From assembly GCA_027625915.1 (NCBI GenBank), contig JANTQA010000023.1, positions 17,050,001-17,114,000 on the forward strand: a stretch of 64,000 bases of DNA, written 5' to 3'. How positions within the stretch are numbered: the first letter of the stretch is position 1; each line of letters starts with the position of its first letter. Positions 1 to 13,927 of the stretch are shown in pieces. The notes below the pieces were generated by a model. The model was not told the origin of the DNA. It searched no databases and saw nothing but the letters and a program-made list of their open reading frames with translations. Position numbers and translations under genes: made by a program. The DNA comes from Anaeramoeba flamelloides (lineage: Eukaryota > Metamonada > Anaeramoebidae).

Positions 1-69
1 TTAGTAATGGGTTAAAATAAAAAACACCGGTTAGTTACACCACAGTAGATGTTTGAAATTCATCAAGAA

Positions 70-985
70 CAAACCCAAAAAAAATAGGCACCCGTAGGTG
101 TGTATTTTAAACAAATATATTGTTTTAGAAGAATAAACAGGATCGATCACCTTTCCAGATTAATTTTTTGAAATCAAGAATTAAAAAAAAAAGTTCAATC
201 AAAATATATTTTCAAAGATTTGTTCTTTTCTTTAGGTTCTTAATTTGAATGAATCCAAACATGGAATTGCGTTGGAATTTTTCACTCCATTGCTATTGAT
301 TATTATTTTACGAAACATTTTTTTTATAAAATTTGTATTCAAAATTCAATTTATAAGCAGTTTTATCAAACAAGCCAAAACAAAGAATATTGTTTCAAAG
401 ATTAAAGTAAAGAGGTTGAAATTGTCTAAAAAAAATTAAAAAAAAAAAACTACAAAAAATTCAACTCCAAAAGTAAAATATAATATGTTAAAAAATTTCA
501 ATAAGAATTCAGAATTATTTTGGGAGTTGTAATTTAATTGTAGATTAATAATTACCAAATCAAACCAAATTTGTAGAATAAAATTTTATTTATGAAGAGG
601 AATTTTAAAAATATCATATTTTCTTGAATCTAAATTAGAATTAGATGAATCAAATTAAAATAGGATTTTTGAATTTCTTTTTGAAAAATCTTTAGAAACG
701 TGAAGTAAATAGTTATTCAAAAATTTAAAGAAAAAAATTTTTCCATGAAAAATTAAAAATAAAATCAAATAAATAAGAAGTAATTCAATCAAATGTTTCA
801 GATAAGATTAAGAAATAAATGATTTTTTTTTAATTTTTTCTTGATCATTTTTTTCTTTATTTTGATTTCATTTTTTTCGGTGGGTATTTAAATATATTAT
901 ACTAGGATATCCTACCCTCGTGTTTATTAAAATATCAATGTATTTAGTTAAATAAATGAATTGGATAATTCAGTTTCAGAATAAA
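70..985 (+). repeat. Family K repeat, copy 1 (diverged)
   Basis: This stretch is similar to the reverse complement of 43404-44542. Matching landmarks in order are a GGTGTGT...CAAATAT block near 100, the ATCACCTTTCC block at 148, an open stretch at 245-439, and the TACACTAGGATAT-like block near 900. The 64-residue ORF at 245-439 and the 99-residue ORF in the other copy share recognisable residues (PLLxIIIL, then KAKTKN), so the family may once have coded for something. Its left end is unclear here. Bases 1-60 instead resemble 12118-12180 (GGGTTAAxATA, AAAACACC), which suggests another repeat abuts it. Confidence 0.5.
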
Positions 986-1848
986 TAGTAAAATGAAAAT
1001 TTGTATAATGTAAATACTTTCGTTAAAAAACATTTATTGATCCAAAAACTTTTTGGAAACTTGCTAACAAAACAAGAGAAATTTAAAATCATTTAATTGA
1101 TATTTTTGTAGTTCTCTCCAAATTATATCCAAGGAAATAGATACTATGGAAATAAATTATCTCGTGGTTGAAATTAATTTGCATAAAATTAGTATTATTG
1201 AAATTTTGATTTTCGGACTTTTTCATGATAAATTTTAAATTTTCTGAGTTTTAAAGGTTTTTATAAACGAAATTTAAAAAATAAACATAAATTTTTACAC
1301 AGAACAGAAATCATTTATGCAAAATTCTTTTATGTCTAGAAAGGTGTTGCTGGTGATAAAAGTAATATTTCAATAATGAAAAACAAGGTAAGTCTTTTGA
1401 GAATAGTTTTTTCTTTCTTACTTTGATCTTTATTGGATGCTAGAAATATAAATTCGAAGAATTTTGAATTACTATTTGATGAAAAAATATTTTTGTACCT
1501 TTTTTTCACATGTCTTGCCAATGATTCCAAACCTGAGTCTCATAATATCTCAAGTTTTTCAATTGATCTGAACTCAATATTAATTATAATATATTATTGC
1601 TAATATAATTTGCGATCTAACAAAACAAGTGAGGTAATCCAAAAATTAAACTGAAAAAAATAGAAAAGAAAAACAAAAGTAGAGAAATAGTTTGAAAAAT
1701 TGAAACTAAAATTTGACGAATTAAGAAAAATTGATTTGATCCAAACATATTGAAAAAGAAATTTAGGAGGAATTTGTCTAAAAAATCCCATAATTATTTT
1801 CATGCAAATTATCAAGTGAATCAAATTTTTGAAAAATAATTTATATCA
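986..1848. other. Gene-free AT-rich stretch
   Basis: No coding region or recognisable repeat was found. Short ORFs on the minus strand (1336-1530, 1600-1824) are hydrophobic or low-complexity translations without any motif and look like chance. Confidence 0.5.
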
Positions 1849-3343
1849 CTTAGCACCCCGGATTTGCCTAAATTTCATCAAGTTTTTTAAATTAGATTTA
1901 AAATGATATTGATCTACTAATATATTAATTTTCTTATTTGTCTTTAATCCAGATTTTAATTATAATAAAAAGTCAAAATAGTTCAAAGATAAAGTAGTTA
2001 AGTTATTGATTTTTTTTTTGAAATTGGAAAAAAAAATAATAATTATTCATTTTTACATTTTTTTTTAAAGATTTTTATTTTTATTTTATTTTTTTAAATC
2101 GGAAATTTTATTACATTAATAGTAATTCAAAACTCAACACATTGATTTATTAATAATAATCACCAAAAATTTTTGCTAATTTTATGATAAAAAAAATAAA
2201 TAAAAAAATAAATTACTTTGAAATTTAATTTTTTTTTTTAGAAAAAATTTCAATAATTATCCAATTAAGAGAAAAATTAAATTTATTTCTTTAGTCCAAA
2301 ATTAAATTTTTAATCTGATTAATATTCTAAAACTTTTATTTAAGCAATATAAATTACTTGAAAATCAAAAAACAAAAAAATAATTGTAAAATAATTTCAA
2401 TTTATTAAATTGGAATAAAACAAATATAAATTACTTTTTAATCGATAAAATATTTATACCTAAATTTAAAATAAAATAAAAAATAACTCTTAAATATTAT
2501 TCCAATATAATAAAATAATCTCCGAAACCAAATTTTTTTATTGCATTTTGTTATTAGTAAAAATTTGAATAATATATTTGCAATATTTGGATTTTTCCTT
2601 AATAAATTAATCCAGATCTTGTTAAATAAGTTCTGATATATGGTCTCTAATTCAACAATATTGTTTATTTTATGTCTAGATTTTAAAAAGTCAAAAATTA
2701 AAAAATTGTAAAAAAATAATAAAAAAAAAATCAATCATTAATCTGACTCGAACTGTTAGCCAAATCATTTAAAATTGAAAAAAAATCTTGTTGAAAAAAT
2801 TGTAAAATTTTGCAATGAAAAAAAAATTGATTTTTTTTTCTAATTTAATTTATATTTTTTTTTATTTTTAAATTATTTAGAATCTAATATAGATATTGAT
2901 ATTGAATAGTAATCAGTAGATAAAACAAATTTTCTATGTGTTGTTATAATAACCTTTATAATGAATAAATTACTTAATCAAGCATTTTAGGCAATTTTGG
3001 GGTGCAAAGAGCCCCCAAAAAAATTTCCAGTAAAGTATGATGTGTTTTAAATGTTAAAACTAAGAGGGTTTTGATGTCTAGACAAACTTTTCAAAAAAAA
3101 AAAAAAAATTTATTTTGACAAAATTTGGAAAAATAATAAAATCACAATAACCAAAAAAAAAATTTCAAATGATGAAAATTTTTTTTCAATTTATTTTTTT
3201 ATTTTAAGTAACTATACAATTTTTAATTATAAAATTTTCTTTCTAAGATAATTTTTTATTAATTCTATATCATATTATCCTTTGATAACATTTCAAATTA
3301 AAATTTTTGTTTGAAATGTTTTTAGGTTATTTGGGGTGCTAAG
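1849..3343. mobile_element. Family M element, copy 1 (MITE-like)
   Basis: The ends are inverted: CTTAGCACCCC at 1849 on the plus strand and its complement GGGGTGCTAAG ending at 3343. About 1.5 kb of non-coding AT-rich sequence lies between them. Long parts (about 2100-3050) can be aligned by eye with 59290-61400, including shared blocks near AATCTCCGAAACC/AATCTACATAACC and GCCCCCAAA/TCCCCCAAA. No transposase is visible. I infer a non-autonomous DNA element; the superfamily is unknown. Confidence 0.5.
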
Positions 3344-3359
3344 GGATATATATGTCCCA

Positions 3360-4049
<690 letters not shown>

Positions 4050-4429
4050 ACTAAACTTCAATATAATCAAATTATTATACAAAATAAAAATTATTAGTTT
4101 TCCATAATACAATAAATGTATAAATAAATTACTTTTAGAAACAAAAGAGTTTATGTTCTAATTCTTCTTTTTTATGGTCTTTATTGTAGTTATTTATTGT
4201 AATAATTCTCCTAATAAGAGTAATTTTATGAAATGGTTGGTAAATTTAATTGTTTCCATGAGAGCTGTGTAAATTTATTATAAAATATATTTATTAAATT
4301 AAATCTTCAAAAATGGTATTTAAATATATAAATAAATCAAATATCATCTATCAATTCTTGATAATAATTCAATTTTTTTATTAGTATTGTTTTACATAAA
4401 TAAAAGAAATAAAAAATATCTGATATTGA

Positions 4430-4850
4430 TTTTATCTGAAATTTTTTAGGGGGAGAAATTTGGTTTTTAATTTTTCTTTTTAATTGTAAAAATCTTTTTT
4501 ATAACTTCCATAATCTCAAGAAATTTTCAGATAGAATAAAAAAACATATCTCTACTTTTGATTTTTCAAAAAATTATTTGTACCCTTTCCATATTTCAAG
4601 TTTTTTATTGACATTGGTATCATTTTTTTTTACTAAAAAAAAAATATTATTTTTTTTTTTGGTTTTTGTAAATATCACAATGTAAATATTTTGAAATAAA
4701 AATATAAGTCTTTGAATCAATCAGTATTAATATTTAACTTAATTAGGTATTTTCAATTATCGAATAACTCCACTAAAAAAGATGATTGTTTATGAAATGT
4801 AAAAAAAAAATGTCCAACTTTTTTCGAAATATCGTATTAATATGTCCTTA
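4430..4850 (+). repeat. Family A repeat, copy 1
   Basis: It aligns with 53375-53800. Shared landmarks are GATTTTATCTGA near the start, a TTTTCAGATAGAA block, AATCAGTATTAATxxTTAACTTAATT, and a final AAATGTAAAAAAAAAATG followed by CCAACTTTTT or CCACTTTTTT. It is non-coding and I did not find clear ends. Confidence 0.55.
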
Positions 4851-5420
4851 ATAAAATTAAGCACTATTTTTTTCTGATTAATATTTTTCGAAATCTAGCT
4901 TCGTACTTAATTCAATTAACCACTGTGATAATTTTTTTTAGAATAAAAACACTCTCAACTTTTGAATATCAAAATTATTTTTTGAAATTATTGTGCACTT
5001 TTTTATTTTTTTTTTGAAAAATTGGGGTTGAGAAAAGTTTGAAATCAAAGAATAAGATAATATATTAAATTATAATGCTTTTCCAGAGAGTTTATCCTTT
5101 TAGTTTAACTTTTTTTTATTTTACCATTTAAAACTAAAAAAAACATTTGAGGACCATATTAGTCCCTTTTGTGAAAATAAAATTCCCCATAATTTAGAAT
5201 TTGTTTTAGTAAATGAGTTAAAACAAGATACTGAATCTAAAAGTATACATAATTTCAAGTGTGAATTAAATGATTTTGGCAAAAAATGTTTTCAAGAATA
5301 AATTAAATTGAAACCTTATTTATTTTTATTTTTTAATTTAGTTTTTTTAATTTTATTAATGAAAAGTATTTGATCAGTTTTTCATTTTTAGTGTTTTTTG
5401 GTTCGTAGGGACATATAAAC
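4851..5420. other. Gene-free stretch
   Basis: Nothing supported. AT-rich with homopolymer runs. Confidence 0.5.
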
Positions 5421-5950
5421 ACTATTCCAAAAATTTGGAATCACCCAAAATAAAAAATAGGTAAAAAAAACCAATTTATTAGATTTTTACAATGGTGGTA
5501 TAAAACAACATTTAAGTTACCCAGTATTAATGGTTAAATAAATAATCATTTTAATCCAAATAAAAGAAAAAAATATAAAACGAAAAATAAAAATTGGTGT
5601 GTCCAAAATAATAAAACCGGTGGAATAAAAAAGGTATATTAGGATATTTATTGAAATTCTATTCAACAATTGTTGATCGATCAAATGTTAAGATACAATC
5701 TACAATTTATGTGTGATTTACCAATTTAACAAACTCAACACTAATCTTCTATCAACCATCGAAAAAATTTTCCGATCTAACGAAACAGATTAGTAACTAG
5801 AAAAAAGGAAATGTAAAAAAAAATCAAAAAAATCAAAAAATAAAAAATTAGTTTGTAAAATCAAAATTCTTTCCAAATCGAATGTAAAGAGTACAGTATT
5901 TTTATTCTTTCAACTACTGAAACTGTGCCAAAATATTTGGAATTTAGTTT
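5421..5950 (-). mobile_element. Family B MITE, copy 2
   Basis: Both ends carry the ATTCCAAAAATTTGGAAT / CCAAAATATTTGGAATTTAG signature. The interior carries the family's TTGATCGATCAAATG and CAACACTAATCTTCTATCAACC blocks, in reverse orientation to the copies at 10414 and 38633. About 530 bp, non-coding. Confidence 0.65.
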
Positions 5951-7575
5951 ATATATATATAATCTAAATATCATAATTAGGGGCGAACTAGAATATTATT
6001 ATTTTTTTATCTCTTTTCATTTTGCTTTCAAAAAATAAAATGGGTACACCATGTAATTATTTATTAACTTATATAGGTTATTAACATTCAACACATTCGT
6101 AAATTACATTTATATTCAAAAAATAAAATAATTAACCAATTTTTTTTCTGACTAAATATCAAATATAATTTTAAAATTTAGCTTACATATATGAAATATT
6201 ATTAACAAATTTAAAATAAATATATCTTTTAAATCATCAATTTATAATATAATGCTTATCATTAATATCAACTATGTTTTTATAGAATCTAAACTCTTTT
6301 TCAGCCAAATGGGTCTAGTTTTATTCGATAAATAGAGCGCGTTCTCTGGGTTTAATTTATTATTCTTCTCAAACTAAAAATTCCATTTTTAGATCAAAAT
6401 CATTTTTTCTCATTTATTAATTTTTTTTTACTTGCTTTTTAGTCATTTTTTGTTTGTTTTTTTCCTTTTATTTTTTATTTTTTTTTTAAAAATTAACTTT
6501 GAAAAAAAAAATGATTGAAACTCCAAATTGATATTAAAAAATTTTTGCTTTGTATGTTCTTTTAAAATTCATACATTAACAAGTGAAAAATCTTATTGTA
6601 AACAATTTTAATTTCCTAAATAACTTGAGAATTTTTGGACGAAACGTTCAAATGAAAAGGGTACAAAAAATTGTTTAACATTTTTTTTTTTTGAGATTTA
6701 TAGTTTGTCCAGTCTTTTCTTTTATGATTATCAACTCTAATACGATATTTTATTATTTCTCGTGTTTTTAAACAATCTAATTCTGGTAGATTCTCTTAAA
6801 ATAAAGTGAATTTTTCATTTTTTGCTGGATAATTTGAGTGAAATGGATTCGATATTTGACAAATTGAAATTGATAAAATTTGAAATATGTAATATTCTAT
6901 CTATTTTTTTGTTATTTTGAAAACTAGCTTTCAAATTTCTTAAGAATCAACTCAAATTATATTTCTTCAGCAATCCTTACATTTAATCCTATTATCGGTA
7001 CTTAGGTACATATAACTCTGCAAAATTTAACAATTTTGGCATAAATGTATATTACTATTCATTGATAATTGACTGTGATTCGAATTTTAAAACATAAGAA
7101 AAAATATTAAAAAAAAACAAAAACAAAATTTTTTTTTAAAATAAAAAAAATTATTTTAGTATTTATATAAAGAAAGTAAACACATTTATCATTAAGTAAA
7201 GATTGAATAAGCGTTGATATATATATATTTATATATATATATAATTAATTCAGAAGGTAATTCTTTAAAATATCAGAAATGTCAAATAAATAAATGAATA
7301 AATAAATAAATAAATAATCACATATGTTTTAGTTTTTTAATAAATTTGACATTTTTTACCCTTTAATTGCTTCAAAATAGTTTTCAAAGGTATTGTTACG
7401 TTTAAAAAAAAAAAAAAAGAAATTATTTAATAAAAAAAATAAGCACTTTTATTTTCAATTGGCTTTTTGCATTAGAACAAATATCTTACTAAGATCAATC
7501 TTTAATTTTATAATTAGAGACTGTGATTAATACAATAAAAATTATATAAATATGTATGTATATATATATATGTAG

Positions 7576-7606
<31 letters not shown>

Positions 7607-7692
7607 TAAAAAAAGAATAATAAAAAAATTAGAAAATGTTTCCATAAAAAATTTTTAAAAAAAATTCTTCTATATACAAATAAAAGTTATCA
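5951..7692. other. Gene-free stretch with TA tracts
   Basis: No gene found. A short GC-richer segment at 6297-6360 begins TTTCAGCCAAATGGG, which resembles the terminal repeat of family C and may be a solo relic. TA-rich microsatellites lie at about 7215-7245 and 7558-7602, just downstream (in gene sense) of the cysteine-rich gene. Confidence 0.5.
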
Positions 7693-9203
7693 TCAATATT
7701 TTTCTGAGTGTAAAAAGTAATTTTTAAAAAGGTTATTTTCGTTCTTGTTATCAACCCTCTTATTTTCCAAACTTTTTATGATTTTTTTGTTGATATTGGT
7801 TGAATCCATTTTGAGAATATTTTTTTGCTCATTGAGATCTGTTTCTTTATTCTTTACGACTGTTAGATCATTAATTTCTAGTGAAAGAAATTTGTTGATT
7901 GTCTCTTCTAAAAGATCAAAAACACTCAATAAATCCTTTTCATGAAGAACAGTTCCTGCTTTTTCTTTGTCATCTAGTGAGTGGTGGGGCCAGTTTGATA
8001 TTACTTGAGCTGTATATAATTGCATTATTTGCAATCTATTGTACATTTTTTCAGTTTGGATTACTTTCTTTAGGATTTGTTCCACGAGTTCACGTATACT
8101 CTTAAATGAAATTTTTAGGGATTGAAAGAGTAGCTCATCAGAATTTTCATTTAGTGGCGATTCATTAATCTTAATCTGGTCTGCAAACAGAAGTTCATAG
8201 ATTTTACCTTGAAATTCTGATTTGTATTTCAATTTGTTGTCAGTGAGAAACTGTCTAAATTTGATAATACGGGATATTACGTTTTTACACTGCTCAGGGT
8301 TTATCTCCAAGCAAGCTGTGTGAGAAACTCCTTTCCCTGAACACTTTTTACATTTTTGATATTTACTTTTCTTGTCTTTTTTCTTCAGAACAAATCCATA
8401 CCCTGAACATTTGCAACACTTTTGAAGACATTTCAAGACCGTGCCATGTCCCGAGCATAGATTGCAATTGTTCGTATTCAAAGATCTTAGGCATTTTGAA
8501 CATATTGGAGCTTCTTCAATTCGTTTTGTTTGATATTTTTCATTAACTAGTATTGTCAAAGCCTCCTGGAGTTTTATCGAAGTAAACCCATATCCTCTGC
8601 ACTTCGGACAATCAGTGCCTTGGCAATTGTTGCAGTACCTCACTTTGACGTCCTCATAATCATAATCTTCCAAAATATAGTTCTTTTTGTTCTGATAAAT
8701 TGAATAGATTCCTGTTCCATGACATTTTTCACATTCACCATCATTGTAACCATTTTCACAATGCCAACAATAGTGTACCATGTTGTCTCGCCTGTTGTCA
8801 TTGAAATAGTATTTGATAGGCTTTGTTTTTTGTTTTTTGTTTTTTGTTTCAATTGACATTTCAGCTACAATGTAAATTATGCCAGATCCTTTACAGTATT
8901 CACATTGTGGTGATAAGTGATTACAAAGTCTTATTTCTAAGATCTTCACTTCCTCAAAGCAATTAGCTTTACATTTATGATTGCATGTTGGGCACTTTTT
9001 GAAAAATCGTTGTTCTTTTGATTACCGAATTTTGAATTTTTTTTTGTGAATAAGAAAAAGTTAATTATTGAGAAAAAAGATTTATTATTTTGAATTTTTA
9101 ATTGTTTGTTTTTTTTTTTTTTTTAGGAATGATTGAGTTGTGAGAGAGGAATAACAGAATTTGGAAAAGTTAAATACACACCAAATTGTTTTGTATAATT
9201 CAT
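7693..9203 (-). CDS. CxxCxGxG cysteine-rich protein (DnaJ zinc-finger type), no J domain
   Basis: The main exon is 7693-9014. Its N-terminal two-thirds contains about eight zinc-knuckle motifs of the kind found in DnaJ/Hsp40 central domains: CEYCKGSG, CEKCHGTG, CPKCRGYG, CNLCSGHG, CCKCSGYG and CKKCSGKG, plus partial CWHC and CSKC pairs. The C-terminal 170 residues are helical and lysine-rich without a motif I know. There is no J domain (no HPD) and no membrane segment. The long ORF opens at GTG (8949), but the same frame runs upstream through another CPTCNHKC knuckle to a stop at 9022, with no ATG. A 22-nt first exon at 9182-9203 (ATG...TTTG, donor GTGTGT) joined in phase to an acceptor CAAAAG ending at 9015 would give a 447-residue protein; this join is inferred. 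A chaperone-like or scaffold zinc-binding role is possible. The substrate is unknown. Confidence 0.72.
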
Positions 9204-10180
9204 TTTTTGATTTATAATAAAGAAAAAATGTTTTGTTTTTTTGTTAAAATCTTTTTTATAGATAATTTTTCTGATTTACAAACACTTTAACCCACTTCTT
9301 AGATTCTTATTGGTCTGTTCAAATTTCATTTTCCGACAAAAATAAAATTTATTCTTTTTTTTTTTTTTGGAAACGATTTTTTAATTTTTTAAAACTTTTA
9401 ATTTTATTTAGCAATAAGTCCACGAGTTGAAAATATTGGTGGCCTGCCTTTTTTCCGGTCTTTTTTAGTCATGGTTTTCCGATTTATTATTTGATCATAA
9501 AATTTAGTTCTCAATTTTTATTTTTAATAGTAATCCAAATCATACTTTGAGATTAAGGACAATATTCCCACTCTTATTGTGTTTTGAGTAATTGTGCTAT
9601 TTTCACTATCACTTCTCAAAAATTATTGTAAATACGAAGAAATTGGACGAAAAAAAAAAAAACATTTTTTGTAATCTTTACCTTTTGTCAAAGACTATTT
9701 TTCTTTCTTTTTCAATGAAAAGGAAAATTGAATAACAAAAAAAATAAATGCAAAAAATGGCTTTTGGGAATTTTCAAGTGCAAGTTCAAATTTGTGAACA
9801 TTCCAAACCTGTTTAAGGAAGTTGTAAAAAATATGCAGAACGGCTCTAGAAAATAGTGTGAGTTTATAGATTTGAAATGGAAATTCTAAAATATTGAAAT
9901 CAAAATTTAGACATTGATCTAACAAGGTAAAAATTGTGAAAATTATTGAAATTTGTGAAAATTTCTTTTTTTTTTCAAAAAGAAATCCCAGTATATAATT
10001 TTTATTGAGAATACAAAACTCTTTCAAACTGGGATTGTAAACATTATTTGGCCGTTTTCACCTTAAAAAGAAGTCTTTAAAAGTGTAATACTTTTGATTG
10101 GTTAATTAACAATTTCCCAAACCAAGATATTATTCATGACAAAAAAAAAAAGTAAGAAAAAATTCATTATGCTTTAAACA
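9204..10180. other. Gene-free stretch
   Basis: Upstream of the cysteine-rich gene. No coding region supported; the minus ORF at 9695-10027 is low-complexity Phe/Lys-rich and has no upstream or downstream splice context that I trust. Confidence 0.45.
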
Positions 10181-10413
10181 AATTCTTAAGGGAGTAGCTA
10201 CACCATAAGACATGATAAAAATTTGAGAGAGATGAGATAAGAACATTTTATTTTAGTGGCGTGTGATCGTAGATTCTCTAAAATTTTTTTAAAAAAATTA
10301 TTTGATATTTTAAAATTGGTAATGTTCAACAATGTAAAAAAATTGAGATTATATTGATAAAATAGTTTTTTTTTTTTTTATTATTTTATTATTAAAATAA
10401 ACTTAATTCAATT

Positions 10414-10948
10414 AATTTGGACACAGTTTAAACAGTTGGAAAAATAACAGTAACAATTTTTACATCCTATTGGAAATTAATTTTAATTCAACAAACGATT
10501 TCATTTTTTGTCTTTTTTGTTTTTGTTTTCATTTTCAATTTTTCAGTTACGAAATCTGTTTAGTTAGATCTAAAAATTTTTTATAGATGGTTGATAGAAT
10601 GTTAGTGTTGAGTATCAAAAATTGAAAAATCCGAATACAACTGGTGCATGGTATCTTATCATTTGATAGATCAACCATTGTTAGTGTAATTTTAACAAAT
10701 CTACCAATATATTTTTTGTTCAAACTCTTTCATTTTAGCTCGTTTCCTTATTTTGGATAGACTTGTTTTGATTTTTTATTTTATATTTTTTTCTTATATT
10801 TGGATGAAAATGATTACTTAAAAAACCATTAACACCATATTATTTAAATATGGTTTTATATTACGTTTGGGAAAATATAATAAATTGAGTTTTTATTTTC
10901 CTATTTTTGATTTTCTGATATGTCCAAATTTTTGGAATTGCGTTTAGT
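10414..10948 (+). mobile_element. Family B MITE, copy 3
   Basis: The left end AATTTGGACACAGTTT and the right end TGTCCAAATTTTTGGAAT are imperfect inverted repeats. The interior matches 38633-39165 over its whole length (shared blocks TTTCATTTTTTGTCTTTTTT, TTAGTGTTGAG, GGTATCTTATCATTTGAT). It is nested in family N. Confidence 0.7.
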
Positions 10949-11304
10949 TTTTTTTTGGGAGAAGATAATTTCAGATTCTTTGAATAAAATTTATGGCTAT
11001 TTTGTGGTTTAAACTTTGATAAGATATAATCATATTCACTTCTCCAATTCCACTAAACCCAACGATTTAAAATCCAACTAAGTAATAATTTGACTTAATT
11101 ATTCTAATTTTGGAATCCTTCTAGCTATTTAAGTCCCATTTATGTTTCCTTTTATGATTCTTTCAATTGTAATGTTGTTGTTCTTTTTAAACAAAATCCA
11201 TTAATCCCAAATGCCACTAATATTACAATATTTCTAATTGCTTTATGTTTTCAGGATTAAAAAAATTCAAAAATGATGAAAAAATAAAAAATGTTAAAAT
11301 TAAA

Positions 11305-11399
11305 TGCCACAATCGAATGTTGAGAGAAGGATAAAAGATAAGTTATTCAACATTCAAAACACTATTTTTTGCAATTCAACTCAACATTCTATTGTGGCA
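11305..11399. repeat. Hairpin with 20-bp arms
   Basis: The left arm TGCCACAATCGAATGTTGAG (11305-11324) pairs with CTCAACATTCTATTGTGGCA (11380-11399), with one mismatch. Further partial pairing (ATTCAACA / GCAATTCAAC region) continues inwards. It may be a separate small palindromic element or part of family N. Confidence 0.6.
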
Positions 11400-11569
11400 A
11401 TTTCTTTGAGACATTGAAAAAAAAATTTAAAAAATCTAATGAATGAAGTACTTTAAATAATAAAAATCAATGAGGTACAACAAGAGTAAAAAATGTTATT
11501 TTCTGATCCTCTTCAGAATTGCAAAAAAGTGTAAAATTTTTCAATACCGTGGCTACTCGCTTAAGAATT

Positions 11570-13195
11570 AAAAAAATCACCACATTCTATAATTCTAAAG
11601 TATAATAAAAGGGTAACCTCTTTTCAGAAACCAAGAAGCCAAAATAAATCTTGATCTCAAAAATAAATTTATCAAACTTGAATGTAAATTCTCTTCCTAT
11701 TAATGTTCATTTAATAAAATTTTTGTTAGTTTGAATTAAAAAAAAGCTTACTTCTATTTTAGGAAGGTCATTGAAAAGATCTAAGATACCAGGTTATTAT
11801 TTGTTGAAAAAAAAAATGGTTTCATTGATGGTTAGGTTATATCTTTGATTAATGTAAATAGTCAAAGTATATTAAATGTTTTTGATTTGAATTTACAATA
11901 TTTCTGAGATAAAATGATTAATTTTTCAAAAAAATGATCTTTTTCTCATTTTTTTGTCAAAAAATTAACTTTTAATCTTTCTATATCTTCATAATTCTTT
12001 TTTAAAATTTATTTAAAGAATACTATTTCTTGTTTATATACTGTTTTCATCTCATAAATTTATTTCTTTTATTTCTACAGTCAGCCAATATTTTTTGCAT
12101 TAGTTAAATTTTAGTTTTGGGTTAATATATAAAACACCTGTTATTTACATGACTGTTATTTGTGATATTTCTTTCGAATATTGAATAATCAATTTAACTC
12201 AATAAGTTGATGTTATTAAAATAGTTCACTCATAACATGTAAGTCTGTTGATTCAAAAAGAAAGACGTCTTTTTTTTGTTTTTTTAAAAATTCATAAATT
12301 AATTTATAATAGAAATGAAGAACAAACAAGAAACAAACATTATATAGGTTTCTTAAAGTTTGACAATTAAAAAAAGAAATTCTGAACAATGAACAATCTA
12401 ATGAGATATTGTTCAAAAAACTTTTTGAGTAGAGTTAAGAAGCAATACCAATAAAAATCTAATAGAAAGCGATAAAAAATCGGAAAGATTTTACCCAATA
12501 GCAATCGATTTAGAAGTAACCAAAAAAATAAATAACTGACCTTCAATATAAATTTGTGTAGAGTATATTATTTAATATAAAAGTTTAATTTTTTTTGGAA
12601 AAAGAAGAAGAAAAAATATTTGGGTTTATGATCTAGTTATGGCAAATTTACAACTTTTTTTTTCAGAAATTTTCAAAACATATCATTATTTAATGGGGTA
12701 TCTATGATAAGAAATCTATTCGATTTTAATGATCACAATTCAAAAAGTACTCCAGTCATTTAGCAACAAGTCATTCGTAAGAATTTTTGAAAAAAATCAA
12801 TTTTTTCAATACTTGTATTTGGATTCAAAATGGGAAAAAATTTTCACCCGTGTTTTCAATATTTTTTTGGAATATACATAGTTTTCAAAGAAATAGGTTT
12901 TCAATTTGTGGGTTCTGTTTCTATTTGAAAAAATGGAAATTGAAAATGAAGTGAAAATTTTTCCCTTATTAAAACCAATACCAGTATTTTAGTAAAGGAT
13001 TAAGTCACACTTTATTATTATACCTTACTCCTAGTTTGCCTAGTTTAATTGGCAGCCGTCATGTTTCTTTGGGTTTCAGTCTCATTTGAAACAAATCTCA
13101 AGATCAAGTAGAAAAGGAAGGCAAATTATCCAACAAGAAAATCTATACAAACAATTTTTTCCTTTAGCTATGATCCAGTTATTTATACTTTTCAG
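11570..13195. other. Gene-free stretch
   Basis: No gene supported. 12118-12180 resembles the first 60 bases of the window. 12830-12975 is an imperfect palindrome (GGGAAAAAATTTTCAC...GTGAAAATTTTTCCC) that resembles the interior of family C; similar palindromic stretches occur at 31010-31290. Confidence 0.45.
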
Positions 13196-13327
13196 ATGTT
13201 CACAATCAAGGGATAGTGTACGAAAGACATGGTAACATATTAGGTTCACTAAATCTGGTCATTAAGAGTTTTGATTATAAAACCGAACCCAAAATACAAA
13301 GGTTTCTAAATATACCTCAAACTCAAA
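13196..13327 (+). CDS. Orphan exon-like stretch
   Basis: An acceptor TTTTCAG ends at 13195 and a strong donor GTAAGT starts at 13328. Between them one frame is open for 44 codons with coding-like composition (contains VYERHGNILGSLNL). The exit phase (1) does not join to the ANKRD13-like exon that follows at 13928 without meeting a stop. It is therefore either an exon of an unseen transcript or a relic. Product not recognised. Confidence 0.2.
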
Positions 13328-13927
13328 GTAAGTTAATAACTTCAATGAAAAGTATTCCTCAACAAAAAAAAGCATTATGTGTCCAATATTACAAGGCCAA
13401 AAATACCATTTGTATTAAACACAAATCTAAAATACTTTTTTTTTAAAAAGAAATCAAAACTTATATTTCTTGTTTCATGCAATTTTCCAACAACGAAAAA
13501 TCCATAAAACACACGAATTTGTTTTGAAATCACAGTTACATAAATCTTTTTTTCAATTTTTCAAATCATGACAAATCAATTTTTCAAAACGAAAAATGTT
13601 TTACATGCAATTTTTTATGAAAAATTATTGTAACGTTTGACATTTTTGTCAGGAAATTTTGCATGAAAAGTATTCCAAAATCCAAAAAAATAAAAATTTT
13701 TAGAAAAAGGAGATTGATTTTTTTTTTCAAAATAACCCTCATAAAAATTAACGAAAGAGAGGTACACCATTTATAAAATACTCTCAAGGTTAATTTGGAG
13801 TAGAATCTTTTATTTTCAAAAGGTTTCATAAATTTCTCGTTTATTTTCATATTTCCCCAAATTTTGAAAGAAAATTTCAGTTTTTTGAAAAACACACATA
13901 ATTTTTATTTTACTCTTTTAGAAGCTG

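Larger units (their letters stand above)
10181..11569. mobile_element. Family N element with imperfect TIRs, enclosing a family B copy
   Basis: The left end AATTCTTAAGGGAGTAGC (10181) is matched in inverted form by CTACTCGCTTAAGAATT, ending at 11569. Total length is about 1.39 kb. A family B element (10414-10948) and a 95-bp hairpin (11305-11399) lie inside. No transposase ORF. A related solo end (GTAAGGGAGTAGCC) occurs near 44934. Confidence 0.5.
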
